Assembly (NCBI RefSeq): GCF_000150275.1
Contig: NW_002060947.1
Location: forward strand, 1,334,193 to 1,398,192
DNA: 64,000 bases
Direction of reading: 5' to 3'
From: Trichoplax adhaerens
Lineage: Eukaryota; Placozoa; Uniplacotomia; Trichoplacea; Trichoplacidae
Positions 48,891-59,600 of the stretch are shown here, piece by piece. Each line of letters opens with the position of its first letter. Positions within the stretch are counted from its first letter, which is position 1. The notes under the pieces were generated by a model. That model made no database searches, was not told where the DNA came from, and saw only the letters and a list, made by a program, of their open reading frames with translations. The position numbers and the translations under genes were made by a program.

Positions 48891-51800
48891 ATGGAGGCCC
48901 AGCAGACGGCAGCGACAGTCCGCCTAACATTTCCAAATGACCGTTTAGTTGGCTGGAGGGATAAACAAGAATGGTTACAAGTGTTTAACTGGTTATTCAG
49001 CAATGAATGGTCGTTGCAAGAGAGAGGCATTGAACGTGTCGCAGCTTGGAAAAGCAAACGCAATGAAAAATTACCTCTTGCAATTGAATGCACAATAATG
49101 TTAATTCGAGCTTATCTTAATGATGTTTACCAACTGGTTGATCCATTGTCAGCAAGATTAACCTATTCCATGTCCTTAGTTCGGTAATTTTACTTGTACA
49201 GGAATATTACCTAAGAAATATTATAGATGTCATGAAATATCCATCTACTGTACTAATATGATACAAATTGTATATACTTCGTATATATGAACAGATTTAT
49301 TAATTCCATGACTGACCTCATGCAAAATAAATTATACGCAAGACCTATTAGTTATCTGGCAAACACGGTTAGTGGTTGATACCTCAGTGCTATTTTAACT
49401 TTGTATAACATCCACTATTTCTCTCTATCTTTACCTGAATAATAATTGCAGTAATTTATTGCACTATGTTCTCCTTTTTCAATATTTCTTTTACAGATTG
49501 GTTTACCAGACTGGTTAGTAGATGTACGACATGAAGCGACTCACGCTGGTCTACCATCACTCGACGTTTTGAGAACTGCATGCAATGTTGCATTAGATTG
49601 GCTCCGTACTCAGTACTGGGAGAGTCAGTTAGTATCATTTCAAGAAACTGAAGGTATTTTGATGAATAGGACAATCTCTCAGCATAAGCAATCGACTTTC
49701 GTTTATAATGATATGTCAACTGGTTTGGTTTAGTCTTAAATCATTTCAGTGGGTAGTAGATCTATTAAGATTCGCGTACAATTCGGTTTGCTCAATTTAG
49801 CCTGCCAATAGCACAAAAATATTTAATTTGTATCTCTTAAATACCGTTTGTGGACAACTATCTTTGTTTTACAGATTTTATAGCACAATCCCTAGAAAAG
49901 TATTGGCTGGAACAAGTCGAAGTAAGCACTATAGTAATGCTAAATTATATTATTGTGACACAGACTTCCTCGAAGGATCTCTCTCTCTCTTCTGTACTTA
50001 TATGTCTTATTGGATATCATAAGGTTGTAATAAGTAAAAGCAAAAAAAAGAAGCGTACATCTCCTACTGCAATATCGCTTATTAACAAAATTAAAAAGCG
50101 TGTAACATGTGATGACATTATGTAAGTGAATTAAGTGTTGTTTACATATTCTATTGTGAACTTTGATTGCAAGGGAAGTCGACTTTGCCTACAGTAATAT
50201 ACATCTTACCAATGTTTAAGATTATAATTTCAATAATCCGTGTAACTGTAGTGAAACGATGATACCCATGCTTACGAAATCGGATTTTTTCATACCGACG
50301 CTTGCTAATCTTAAGCGACTGAATCTGGATCACACAAGATTGAATTGCAAAGGTTTGCATTACTTGCAACTATTCTCACATTACGCTATATAAGAATGAT
50401 GTCATTATACTAACTTGCACAATGCATATATTCCAGCTACCCATAAGGAGTCCACGTTACCAGATGAACTTATTTATGTTTGGGAACCCATGCTACTTGA
50501 ACTGCAAACCGCTTTTCAAATGTTTTTGCCTCATTTAATAACAGAAATCTTAACTCAACTTGATGAAGGTTAGCAATGAATCACCATTCGCGTACATATA
50601 CAATCGAAACTCAACGTAAAAAGTGATAGCTAGTGATTAAAATTTCTGTAATTTGTTTTAGAAAATGAGGATGGCAATCCATCAAGAGCTTTTATCATCA
50701 CTGCATGGATACGTTATATTTTTAATCAAATATCTGAAGGTATAACATTCTTGGCATCATTATGCTGACAGTAAATGTGACAAAATGGCAATAATTTGCA
50801 TAGGTAAATTCATTATCAATGGCAGTCTCCCAATTTGGTGGACAGTTTTAAAAACAATCTTACGATTTCCAGACCTTTTGTCTTTAGAGATTACTAAAAG
50901 GTAAGCATTACCTTTGAGTTATAGTCTTCGTTGCAGATACCGTTGAAGACGATTATTGCCCTAATTTTATACTAAATGTATTTCCTAGATTATTCCAACT
51001 GTTAAATCCAGAACCGAACGAAAAATTTAAGCAGCAAATTGTCAATTTAATTAGCATTTACCTAAGAACTCGACAAACTGATACAACTGAAGATAATCAG
51101 GTTTTCATTCTATCCAACTTAGATACTGTACAAAAAATTTAACTTGTGCCATTATTGTAGCTAACTCACTGTAAACTGTGATTTTGAATACATATAAGAT
51201 TCATACGGATAAAGAGGAGTACACTCCAAACCAATTAACGGATATATGGAAGACTAATACAAACAAGTTATTGAATAACGAATGTTCTCATTTTCGTTCA
51301 TGGAAACGATGCGAAGGCAATTATACGTCACCTCAACTTAGTTCAAATTGACGAATCGATTATAATTGTCATCAATACGAGATATGACCTTTATGCATTT
51401 ATTTACTTCCTTGCTGTGTTTTAATATAGTTACTAATTTTTATAATTTATATTCAAATCAGAAAGTAACCTCAGATGGAGTCTAATGCCTATTGGAACTA
51501 TTCTTCATGAATCGGAACTCTTATCTGATGCAACTGTCACGGAAGGTATCGTACTGTACAATATTCTATTCCATGCAAGAAATTATAAAGCCAGAATTGA
51601 ATGCCCATCGCCAAGAGTATTACATTTTTCAATATATTTCTCTCCCTAATTCATGCATTGCAGGTACCCCAGATGATGAGATGGATGACCGACGCGCTGA
51701 AACGTAAGTATTGGGAAAATGAACACTACTCTTAAAATGAAGAAGTATTGTGATGTATGATATATTCAATGTTATGTCTCTATAGTAATTATCATGATCT

Positions 51801-52033
51801 ATCAGACGATTACACTAACACAAGCATAGCTGAAAGCAGTACAAGGTAATGCTAATAAACATCATTGTAAACATAATTTAATTGCTTTATCCAGTATAAC
51901 GCATATTACTTCATCAAGGGTACAAGAAATTCGACCCGACAATCATCTAGCAGATTCTAATGCAATTCCAGCTTCCGCGATTTTTTGTAGCTTGGAAATG
52001 GAAGAAAATCACGATCAAATTGAATTATTCTAA
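48891..52033 (+). CDS. LAS1L: LAS1-like ITS2 pre-rRNA endoribonuclease
   Basis: Las1 is a nuclear HEPN nuclease that, with the kinase Grc3/NOL9, cleaves ITS2 during 60S ribosome biogenesis. About 496 residues. Exons: 48891-49183, 49295-49367, 49497-49653, 49875-49921, 50024-50108, 50437-50568, 50662-50739, 50804-50900, 50989-51100, 51199-51316, 51462-51545, 51664-51703, 51786-51845, 51919-52033. Family marks are WRDKQEWLQVFNWLF, ERGIERVAAWKSKR, LPLAIECT, YARPISYLA and GLPDWLVDVRHEATH, where RHEATH fits the catalytic R-H-x-T-H HEPN motif. A C-terminal WKRC ... WSLMPIGT pattern resembles the Las1 tail. Two junctions are uncertain: exon 5 end (GTGATG donor chosen to keep frame; a GTAAGT lies 13 bases on) and exon 10 end (GC donor at 51317). 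Without the latter the frame stops at a TGA near 51350. The stop codon overlaps an AATAAA. Confidence 0.88.
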
Positions 52034-52037
52034 TAAA
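52032..52037 (+). terminator. Polyadenylation signal overlapping the LAS1L stop codon
   Basis: AATAAA begins inside the TAA stop (TCTAATAAAG). If used, the 3-prime untranslated region would be very short. A second AATAAA lies about 120 bases on, so usage is undecided. Confidence 0.5.
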
Positions 52038-52499
52038 GCGACATTTAGTAATAAGTTCATGCTACATTTTCATTGAGAAATCAAATTGCCAACACAAAGT
52101 GCAAAATGCCCATGCAATTGAATCTGTTTATGGTCAATTTCAAACAATTTCGATAATAAAACATGTATAAGAAAGTTATCAAATATTTTTAACATAATGG
52201 ATGATGGCAATGATGGAATTGCTCCCGCATGTGATGTAGGATATCGTTACATTGATGCTACAATATAAGCATCATTCTCAGTTTTGTAGAAAAAAAACCT
52301 TACATTAAAACGATGGGTATAGCGCCTACCATGCGTATGCTACTAGTGGTATATTGAGTTATAACTTATATTATACACTACAATACTTGTTTCTGTCTTC
52401 AGTGAATAAAAGTCCACATTCAATAATTTGCTAATCAACGATACGATTGCAACTTGCAGTGTTTAAGTAATAGGTAGAAGAATGATTGTTAAAGGAAGT

Positions 52500-54105
52500 C
52501 TAACTAGACGTGGCGACCTTCTTTTCTGACGCTTTACCGGTATCCATACGTTGTCTAACATCCCAGTTATATATCCTAGCCATATCTAAAATAATCTGTT
52601 AAGTTCCATATTTATCGTAATCAAGATAGATGCAACTATCAGCAAAAAATATGCAAGCATCATTTCAAGTAAGCAAGAATATAACCTACAGAATCCTCAA
52701 ATTAATCGTAGCAATAACGAATGAAAAGATACTGACTTCCACAGTCGTATACTGATTTCTTAGAAAATTTAAGTCCTCTTCCATCTTGGCTAAACTTTGT
52801 TCAGCTGAAGTTAAATTTTTGGCGAGCAATTCTATAGCATCGTCGATCTCATATTCAAGCATGACATTAGCCTGTAACAATGTAGCAGAGAGCTTAATAG
52901 AGTGGATATGTTCAATGCATTATTTTATTATACTTGGATGATAGATAAAAGCTAGGGATAATGTAACGCATTTTTATATCGATCAAGAGTATCAACGAAA
53001 GCTAATAAGGGGATTGATCCAATGGCTCAGTTGCAACAGTCATTTATCTTCTCTATAAATGCACAAGTAATTGTTTATTAATCCGACATTAGTCCTATCT
53101 TACCCCAAGCCACAAATAAACATTATCCGTTGGAGGAACAGTAGCTTTGGCATAGACTTGATCCGATAGTAAAAATTTCGATTCAATGGTACTATCAGAC
53201 TCCTGATATATAAAATATAGAATTGCGATAAAAAACGAATTTTCCAGTCAGTCCTGTTACTGTACGTCTGTTCAATCATAGTTCAATTAATCCCTTTTAA
53301 AATGGATTAAATGAAAATGGTAAAGGGATAAAAATGCCTTTGAAAGCATCGATTGTCGATGTTACCTTTCTAGTTTTCAAAAATTTCACTGTATCCAATG
53401 TCTTTTTAATATCAGGAGCTTGCTCGCGTAGCCTAGTTGATTCAAGTAAATATCACATCTTTCAGTCTAGAAAGGCAATACTGTATCTACAAGGTATTCT
53501 GTAACGCCTCCATTCAACGCTTGAGTACAGATTGGTAAAGTATCGTGCACCCATGATTGACTAGGTATCGAATTGTATAGTAAGATATCGAATAACATAC
53601 AACATCCTTCATTTCGAACTGATCAAATCATACTTTTTCTTTTTCTGCAACAAGTTCAATTCCATAAATTTATATTTTTGATGCTGTTCGTCCAAATCCT
53701 TCAAAACAGACTCTGCGGTTCTATCACCAGACATGTATTCATCGACATCCTCCTACAAATTGTTATAACATCCATTATTTTTAGCCATCAATGATTGTCT
53801 ATGAACAAGGACATCACTTCAAACTTATCCATTGTATCTTCATGCCTAAAAATCAATCCATTGCTGCAGAATAGGTTGGTTGGAAAATCCAACTCTATCC
53901 TATCTAATTCTAAGCAATGTTGGGATTTCTAACAGCATGATCATGATTCCCTATTACTCTCTCGTCATTTCTAACATTACTGTAGACTGTTACCCTATTC
54001 CATTCCACTATAAGTGTATCAGCTTACCATGAAAGTAGCTTTCGGTATGCCATAATGTTTATTTTCAGGTTGAACAGAAGACTCTGCAGTAGCAGCGGCG
54101 GCCAT
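52500..54105 (-). CDS. VBP1: Prefoldin subunit 3 (VHL-binding protein 1)
   Basis: Alpha-type subunit of the hexameric prefoldin complex, which passes nascent actin and tubulin to the chaperonin CCT in the cytosol. 195 residues, matching the human 197. Exons in transcript order: 54105-54028, 53752-53634, 53432-53366, 53202-53104, 52871-52733, 52585-52500, with full phase agreement. Clear family segments: HYGIPKATFMEDVDEYM, DEQHQKYKFMELNL, YAKATVPPTDNVYLWLGANV, MLEYEIDDAIELL and NMARIYNWDVRQR. The N- and C-terminal coiled coils flank the central beta hairpins as usual. The start ATG opens MAAAATAESS. It is convergent with LAS1L (467-base spacer) and divergent from POMP. Confidence 0.95.
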
Positions 54106-54852
54106 GTTGGAGTCAGACTGAAGTTGCACACTGGCTATAGTATGGCGGAATCCACTATCCGTCAGTCAGAAAACAACTCACTCCAATCATAGACTACGTA
54201 ATACACAAGCATGTAGTCTGTACTGTGCTTTCAGTCACTGTACAATCGGCTGCCTTCGGTTGCGCGTGCGTACTGTAGCACGGTGCACCAGTTGGACTAC
54301 CCGGACCTTGTGGTCCAGTCCACTACTAGTACCGTAGTGCATGATAGTTAAGGTTACACCAGCTCAAAGTTGATACTGTACAGTATGGTGTATCAAGGGT
54401 GATTCAAGCATGATAGTAGTCGACTGCGAGCGATGGACGACGCTGTTTTGGACTCATTCGTGTTGTGGAACATCAGACAGACTTGTACAAGATAGAAAAT
54501 CATTATAGAATTACTCTTCTGTACAGCAACGTTGTTCCATCACGGATAGTCCCATACAGGCAAGCTTATACCTGTATGATTCCGTCAGGGACTTGTCAAA
54601 CTAACACTCTACAGTCTTTAATAGTCGCTGACTATACTAAGAAGAAAAATTCTTTCGAAATTTATACCGTCATTGCTCAATTTCTCGCTTCTATCTAGCT
54701 GGTCTTTAGTGGTCTAAGTCTACAGTAACCGGACCGCTTTGGCTACAGTACAGTACTGTACCAATTTGCACTGTACAGTACTGTAATATTACTGTACTGT
54801 ACACAGTGTACAGTAGTCTTACAATTCCCTGATACTGTAGGGTACAGTACGT

Positions 54853-54863
54853 TGCGCATGCGC
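54853..54863. promoter_or_regulatory. NRF1-like palindrome, copy 1
   Basis: TGCGCATGCGC matches the core of the nuclear respiratory factor 1 site (YGCGCAYGCGCR) except for the last base of the consensus, which is T here. NRF1 sites are common in animal housekeeping promoters. It lies about 0.3 kb upstream of the POMP ATG. Binding is inferred. Confidence 0.5.
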
Positions 54864-55046
54864 TAATTTCCTGTCGTGGACAGAAGTGGACTGTACTGTA
54901 ACTGTACCTACAGTACTGTACAGTATACTGTACTGTACTGTATGTACTGTACCAATTTGCACTGTACTGTACACTGTACAGTACTGTAATACTGTATTAC
55001 AGTACTGTAGTCTAACAATTCCCTGATACTGTAGGGTACAGTACAT

Positions 55047-55057
55047 TGCGCATGCGC
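55047..55057. promoter_or_regulatory. NRF1-like palindrome, copy 2
   Basis: Second TGCGCATGCGC, in the second copy of the duplicated segment and 118 bases before the POMP ATG. It is the stronger candidate for a POMP promoter element because of its closeness. Binding is inferred. Confidence 0.5.
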
Positions 55058-55174
55058 TAGTCGACTGTCGTGGACACAACTGGACTGTACCGTACCGTAC
55101 TGGACTCCGCTGCAAGCCTGATGTAGCTGCAAGTTCGAGCCTAATCGCCATTTGTCAAAGGAAAAGACGCCATC

Positions 55175-56687
55175 ATGGTGAGTAAGCAGTGGCAATGGCA
55201 ACTCGTAAAATCTTCCAACAATTGCTTATTTAGCAAGTAGTAGTGCCTTACTGTTGAATTAGTTGCAAATTAAATACGAATCATGTTGTTGCAGTGGATT
55301 TGGACACGATTGTAGTCGAGTAACGCGTGTCAATACTGTTTGAAAATTTCAATTCAGTATTGTCGATTCCACTGATGACTTAGACAACTCATCAGTTGTA
55401 ATTGTGTTGGTTACTTCTTCATCTTCATTCTTCTTCTTGTATTGTACTATCCACTTAGGAAAGCCGAATAGACCCAACACATGCTAATCCACAAACAAAT
55501 ATGGTCATCAACCCCAATACCAATGCCTTTGGTGTACATGATGCCATGAGATTCGGGTATGTAATCAAGATGGATGAGACGTAGTGAAGCTAGCATAACC
55601 ATGATTCACTTTCACTTAGCGACTTGACTTTCTTGTTGGATAATTATGTCTGTTGATGACTAATTGTCCTCCAACTTACAGCAACCAAGTAATTATACTC
55701 AATGATCTTTTAGACCTGCTAAAGTTAGAACTACAACAGGACCTAATCATCCCTTATATCAATCGGAGCTACAGGTATGTAGGAATGAGGTAGTTTTATC
55801 CTTAGGCAGCAGATGCCTATTGTATGCCTTAGCAACCATGTTTAGTAATCATTTTAGGAAGATTGATGCAATCTTATCCATAGAAATGTAGCACTCTCAA
55901 TACATGATACTATCAATCTAGCGCATTCGGCTATCTTGCCAGTCAGTCTTTATTGATAAATGTGACATCGGTTTGATCAATCGAAGAGACTACTGTAACG
56001 TACATAGGTTGAGGATCCAACTATTTTGCAGTGGTATTGCTTAACAAATTGTAGCGCAATCTAAATTCAACTCTTCATACTCGTAGCATGCCAAAAATGC
56101 GGAAGAAATGAATCTGTCATTAATGAAACGTGTACAAGGCGCACACGGTCCTTTCAAATTACACATGGAACGTTCTGTAGCATCGAAAGTAAGCAATGTG
56201 CTGTAATTACACCAATAGTAATATCGATTGTTAACTAGTCACTAGTCGTCATTGAATGAATATAAAATAAAGGATACATCTCTCCTAGTAATAGTTATAA
56301 TCCACCAACTTGGTTTCGTTGGAATGATACCATAATTAGATCAAAAATCCAAAGTAGAAAAGTAATATACGTCAAATTATTCAGTATGAAATGCTTAATC
56401 GTTCCCACACTTTACCTTTGTAGATGCATAGATTACCCGGTATGCACAGTCACATGGTTGCCTTAGACTGTTTAATGGGGACAGATGAAACCATCGATTT
56501 TGAAGATTTCCTAGGAGGTCTGCTACAACATATATCGATCGATTTAGACGTGTATATGCTACCGTACGCAGTTATTCTGTTACCAATCATCCATAATTGT
56601 AACGCTGATTACATCTCATTGTACATAGATGCTAAAGACTCCGAAACACAAGTTGACATCCATGCTACCATGGAGGCGAAGTACTAA
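55175..56687 (+). CDS. POMP: Proteasome maturation protein (POMP/UMP1)
   Basis: Chaperone of 20S proteasome assembly, which acts on half-proteasomes and is degraded when they dimerise. 138 residues (human 141). Exons: 55175-55177, 55459-55556, 55714-55774, 56087-56188, 56424-56517, 56629-56687. Family marks: NAFGVHDAMRFG, NHPLYQSELQ (human has SHPLELSEK), MNLSLMKRVQGAHGPFKLHM and HRLPG ... DETIDFEDFLG (human LPFLSSSNLSLDVLRGNDETIGFEDIL). Phases agree only if exon 3 starts at 55714; starting at the upstream CAG at 55681 gives another frame that does not fit exon 4. The first exon encodes only the initiator Met before a GTGAGT donor. An alternative start is the internal ATG at 55501 in exon 2. 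Confidence 0.92.
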
Positions 56688-59600
56688 ATGATTGAGTTAG
56701 CTTCGTGTGTAAATTCTATCTAGGTCATTACTTTCTGCTTTCAAATGATCATTAATCTACGACTTGAAGGAAGACTGTCTAACCATTGAAGAAACTGTTC
56801 CATTTTTCTGTCTGGATACAGCCAATTGCTAATATGGACATTGGACATTATACTTATTTTACAATATCGGAAGGGTACTTTGACTAACCGTTAATAGCCA
56901 GTGTAGAACTTCTATATAATTATGTTCCCACTCTCATGCGTCATAGAATAATTTACTCTTGTGGTTAACTAAACTATCGTACTATAATCTCTGTGTATAT
57001 TGGCTTGATATTCTGTATTGTATACAAATACGTAGGACGATTTGCAACTATGATCAGAACTCATTACTAAGAGTCATTTTCACAATGCTGCAGTCTTAAT
57101 TCTCATGCTATCATCAATAAATGTTTCTCTTATTCGTTATTGAGATACTAACCTGCTCGTTTTAAAGACAACTTGTGTCTACTACATTAAGTATTTCTCA
57201 AGATTAATTAGTCTTTTCTACGGCGTTACAAACATACACCTAACTCGTATGTCGTTACGAAGCAATGGTAATCAAATTTAATTTGTTACTACTTACTTGC
57301 TGTAGTATGCATGTATCCAATATTGTAAAAGGTATCCCGCGAGGGATATCCTTACAGCTTAAACACACTTCCTAGTGTCAACTAGGCGAATTTTTTAATT
57401 CATTAGTGATCGATTATGAATAAAGCATATACAGTACTTAACGACATCCGGTAAGAATCAGTAATTTTATAGATTAATTACTGTAATACAAATAATATTT
57501 GTCTTCTCTCGGTTAAAAATTTCTACTTTTATTAATGATTTAAATTACAAAAGTAATATAGTGCAGGCTACAAGACAAGATTCTCTAGCTGGAACAAGTG
57601 ATACAAGCATATCGATAGCCGTACCTAGTAACCTACGTTATGGACCATTAGAAATATACTTAGTAGTCCATGCCTATGTTAAATTCCTTTACTTTCTTCT
57701 CACACTGAAGTATTGGGACTCATTTGCACAGACTTGAAATACTGTACGATAGCTATGCATAATATATAATTAATGTATTTATATATTAAATCGATTATAA
57801 TTTTACAAAATGAGCTCAAAGTATTACCATTTATTACATACTAAAACCTTACTTACACGTTACGATGGAACATAAAGTGATCCTATGTCTGAAGATCACA
57901 CATTTATACAGTAATCAGACTGATATCTTTATCTGGCTAATTATAATCCAAAGCATAGTATCAAGTTAAATTTATCAGGTTGTACCTTTGCAAATTCGTT
58001 AAATCACCAATATATAATGATAATAGAATAGAGAACTAATATTACCCAAAATTACACGATGACCTTAATTCACTTAATTGTCTGTCCATATTTCTTGCAA
58101 GTACTCTCAGTAAAATACTCCAGTTTCTTACACCGTTATTGATCGATGAAATTGTCCTGATTTCGCAATATAGAGGGTATACACGATTTTATTCCCTTTT
58201 ATCATAATCTCCTATGGCTGATACCATACGTGCCTTGCTGTCAAATTTTCAATTAAGTCAAACCTTGCTCATCCTAAATTGCAGCTAACAGTATTAAAAA
58301 GAAATATGGGAGACTACCAAGAAAGAATCTTATTCTAAATAAGCTACCTTAAAGAATATGTAATTAAAGAACAATTTCAAACCGGTATTACTTCCAGTCA
58401 AGATTTTGTTTAAAATTAAGTAATTAATAATATTTACTACCGATGGCTTGCTTTATCATCACCAATATCAGCATATGCATATGAGCACTCCATATTCAAT
58501 TTTATTCAATCGGAATAAAATAAAATGATTTAAAATCATCGGGAGTCGCATATTTTATAGTAAAGAAGTATAGAAGAGTATAAACTAATTATCAACCCTG
58601 AAATGTATTCAAACAAGACGAGACAGCTCTAAATATTCAAATCGTGTTCTACTACGACCCCATACTGAGTAGCCTGCAATGTTTTAATTTTCTTTATTGG
58701 TTACAGTACTTAAAAAAATTGGAGTTTAGAGATTCAGAAGAACTCCTATTTCGAAAGAAATAAATATCTCATCAATACCATCCAACCAAGGCTGAAGCAG
58801 GAACTAATTTTAAGCAAGATTAAATTTGATAGATGGTGTGTATTGTGCAATCGTTGTAAGGGCTTAACATACTCGTATGCATATTTCCTGTTATGAAACA
58901 CGAAAAGCTCCTTCGTAATCGCCAGCCGCAATTTTTTATTAACAAACAAGTCTTTGTCGTCTATACATTGTTTATTCGATCAAACTTTATTAGGATCTGA
59001 TAATTATACGCCTATAGTCCACTCACTGAAAATTAAGTTATATCAAATACTGCTCTTAATTTGTTTATTTATAAATAAAATCTTTTCTCTGACATCGATA
59101 CCCCTGATAATTCAACATCAAGATGTCCCTATTGTCTCCTATCTTTACTACAATATTTGGAATATTATTTCCATTTTAAGACAGTCTTTTGTAGCCTTGT
59201 TATTTTCCATTGGATCGAATATTAAGAAATCGTACCAATTATTACATAATCGTGACTATAAGCTTACTAAATTTATATTTCCTCTTCCTTTATTCAAAAA
59301 ATGCGAAATAACACTATAAAGCCAACAGCAACAACGCATCACTCTTTTACAAATAATCGTATGAGAACTTACTGGTGATCGCTCTTATGCCTCAAATAGT
59401 TAATTTAGATAGATGATAATAACAACTGTATCTTAGCCATGAATGTGTGATGCTTCTGCTAAACATGGCGAGAATGAATCAACATCATCCATACATTATC
59501 CAGCTATTCGTACTAGTGTTATAAAGATATTCTTACCTTCTAAGTTTTATTACTGGACTACTAAATTAACCCCCAAAATGAGTTGAATGTCTTGTATTCC

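Larger units (their letters stand above)
54735..55100. repeat. CTGTAC-rich direct duplication, about 194-base unit
   Basis: CAATTCCCTGATACTGTAGG occurs twice, followed each time by GTACAGTAC, TTGCGCATGCGCTA and CTGTCGTGGACA. The GCGCATGCGC words at 54854 and 55048 fix the period at about 194 bases. Between the copies the DNA is nearly pure TACAGTACTGTA, which is self-complementary and could form cruciforms or long hairpins. Confidence 0.85.
54106..55174. promoter_or_regulatory. Divergent VBP1-POMP intergenic/promoter region
   Basis: Both genes are transcribed outward from this 1069-base stretch, so it should hold both promoters. Its middle is dominated by CTGTAC/GTACAG words and contains a direct duplication of about 190 bases, described separately. 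Short frames inside are repeat artefacts. Confidence 0.7.

Noticed and set aside
54819-55201. Minus-strand frames of about 100 codons between VBP1 and POMP
   Set aside because: They consist of repeated TVQY-type peptides produced by the CTGTAC repeat and change with the repeat frame.
55682-55713. POMP exon 3 starting at the CAG at 55681
   Set aside because: It gives an open frame, but the peptide does not resemble POMP and its phase leads to a stop in exon 4. The acceptor at 55713 gives NHPLYQSELQ and fits all phases.
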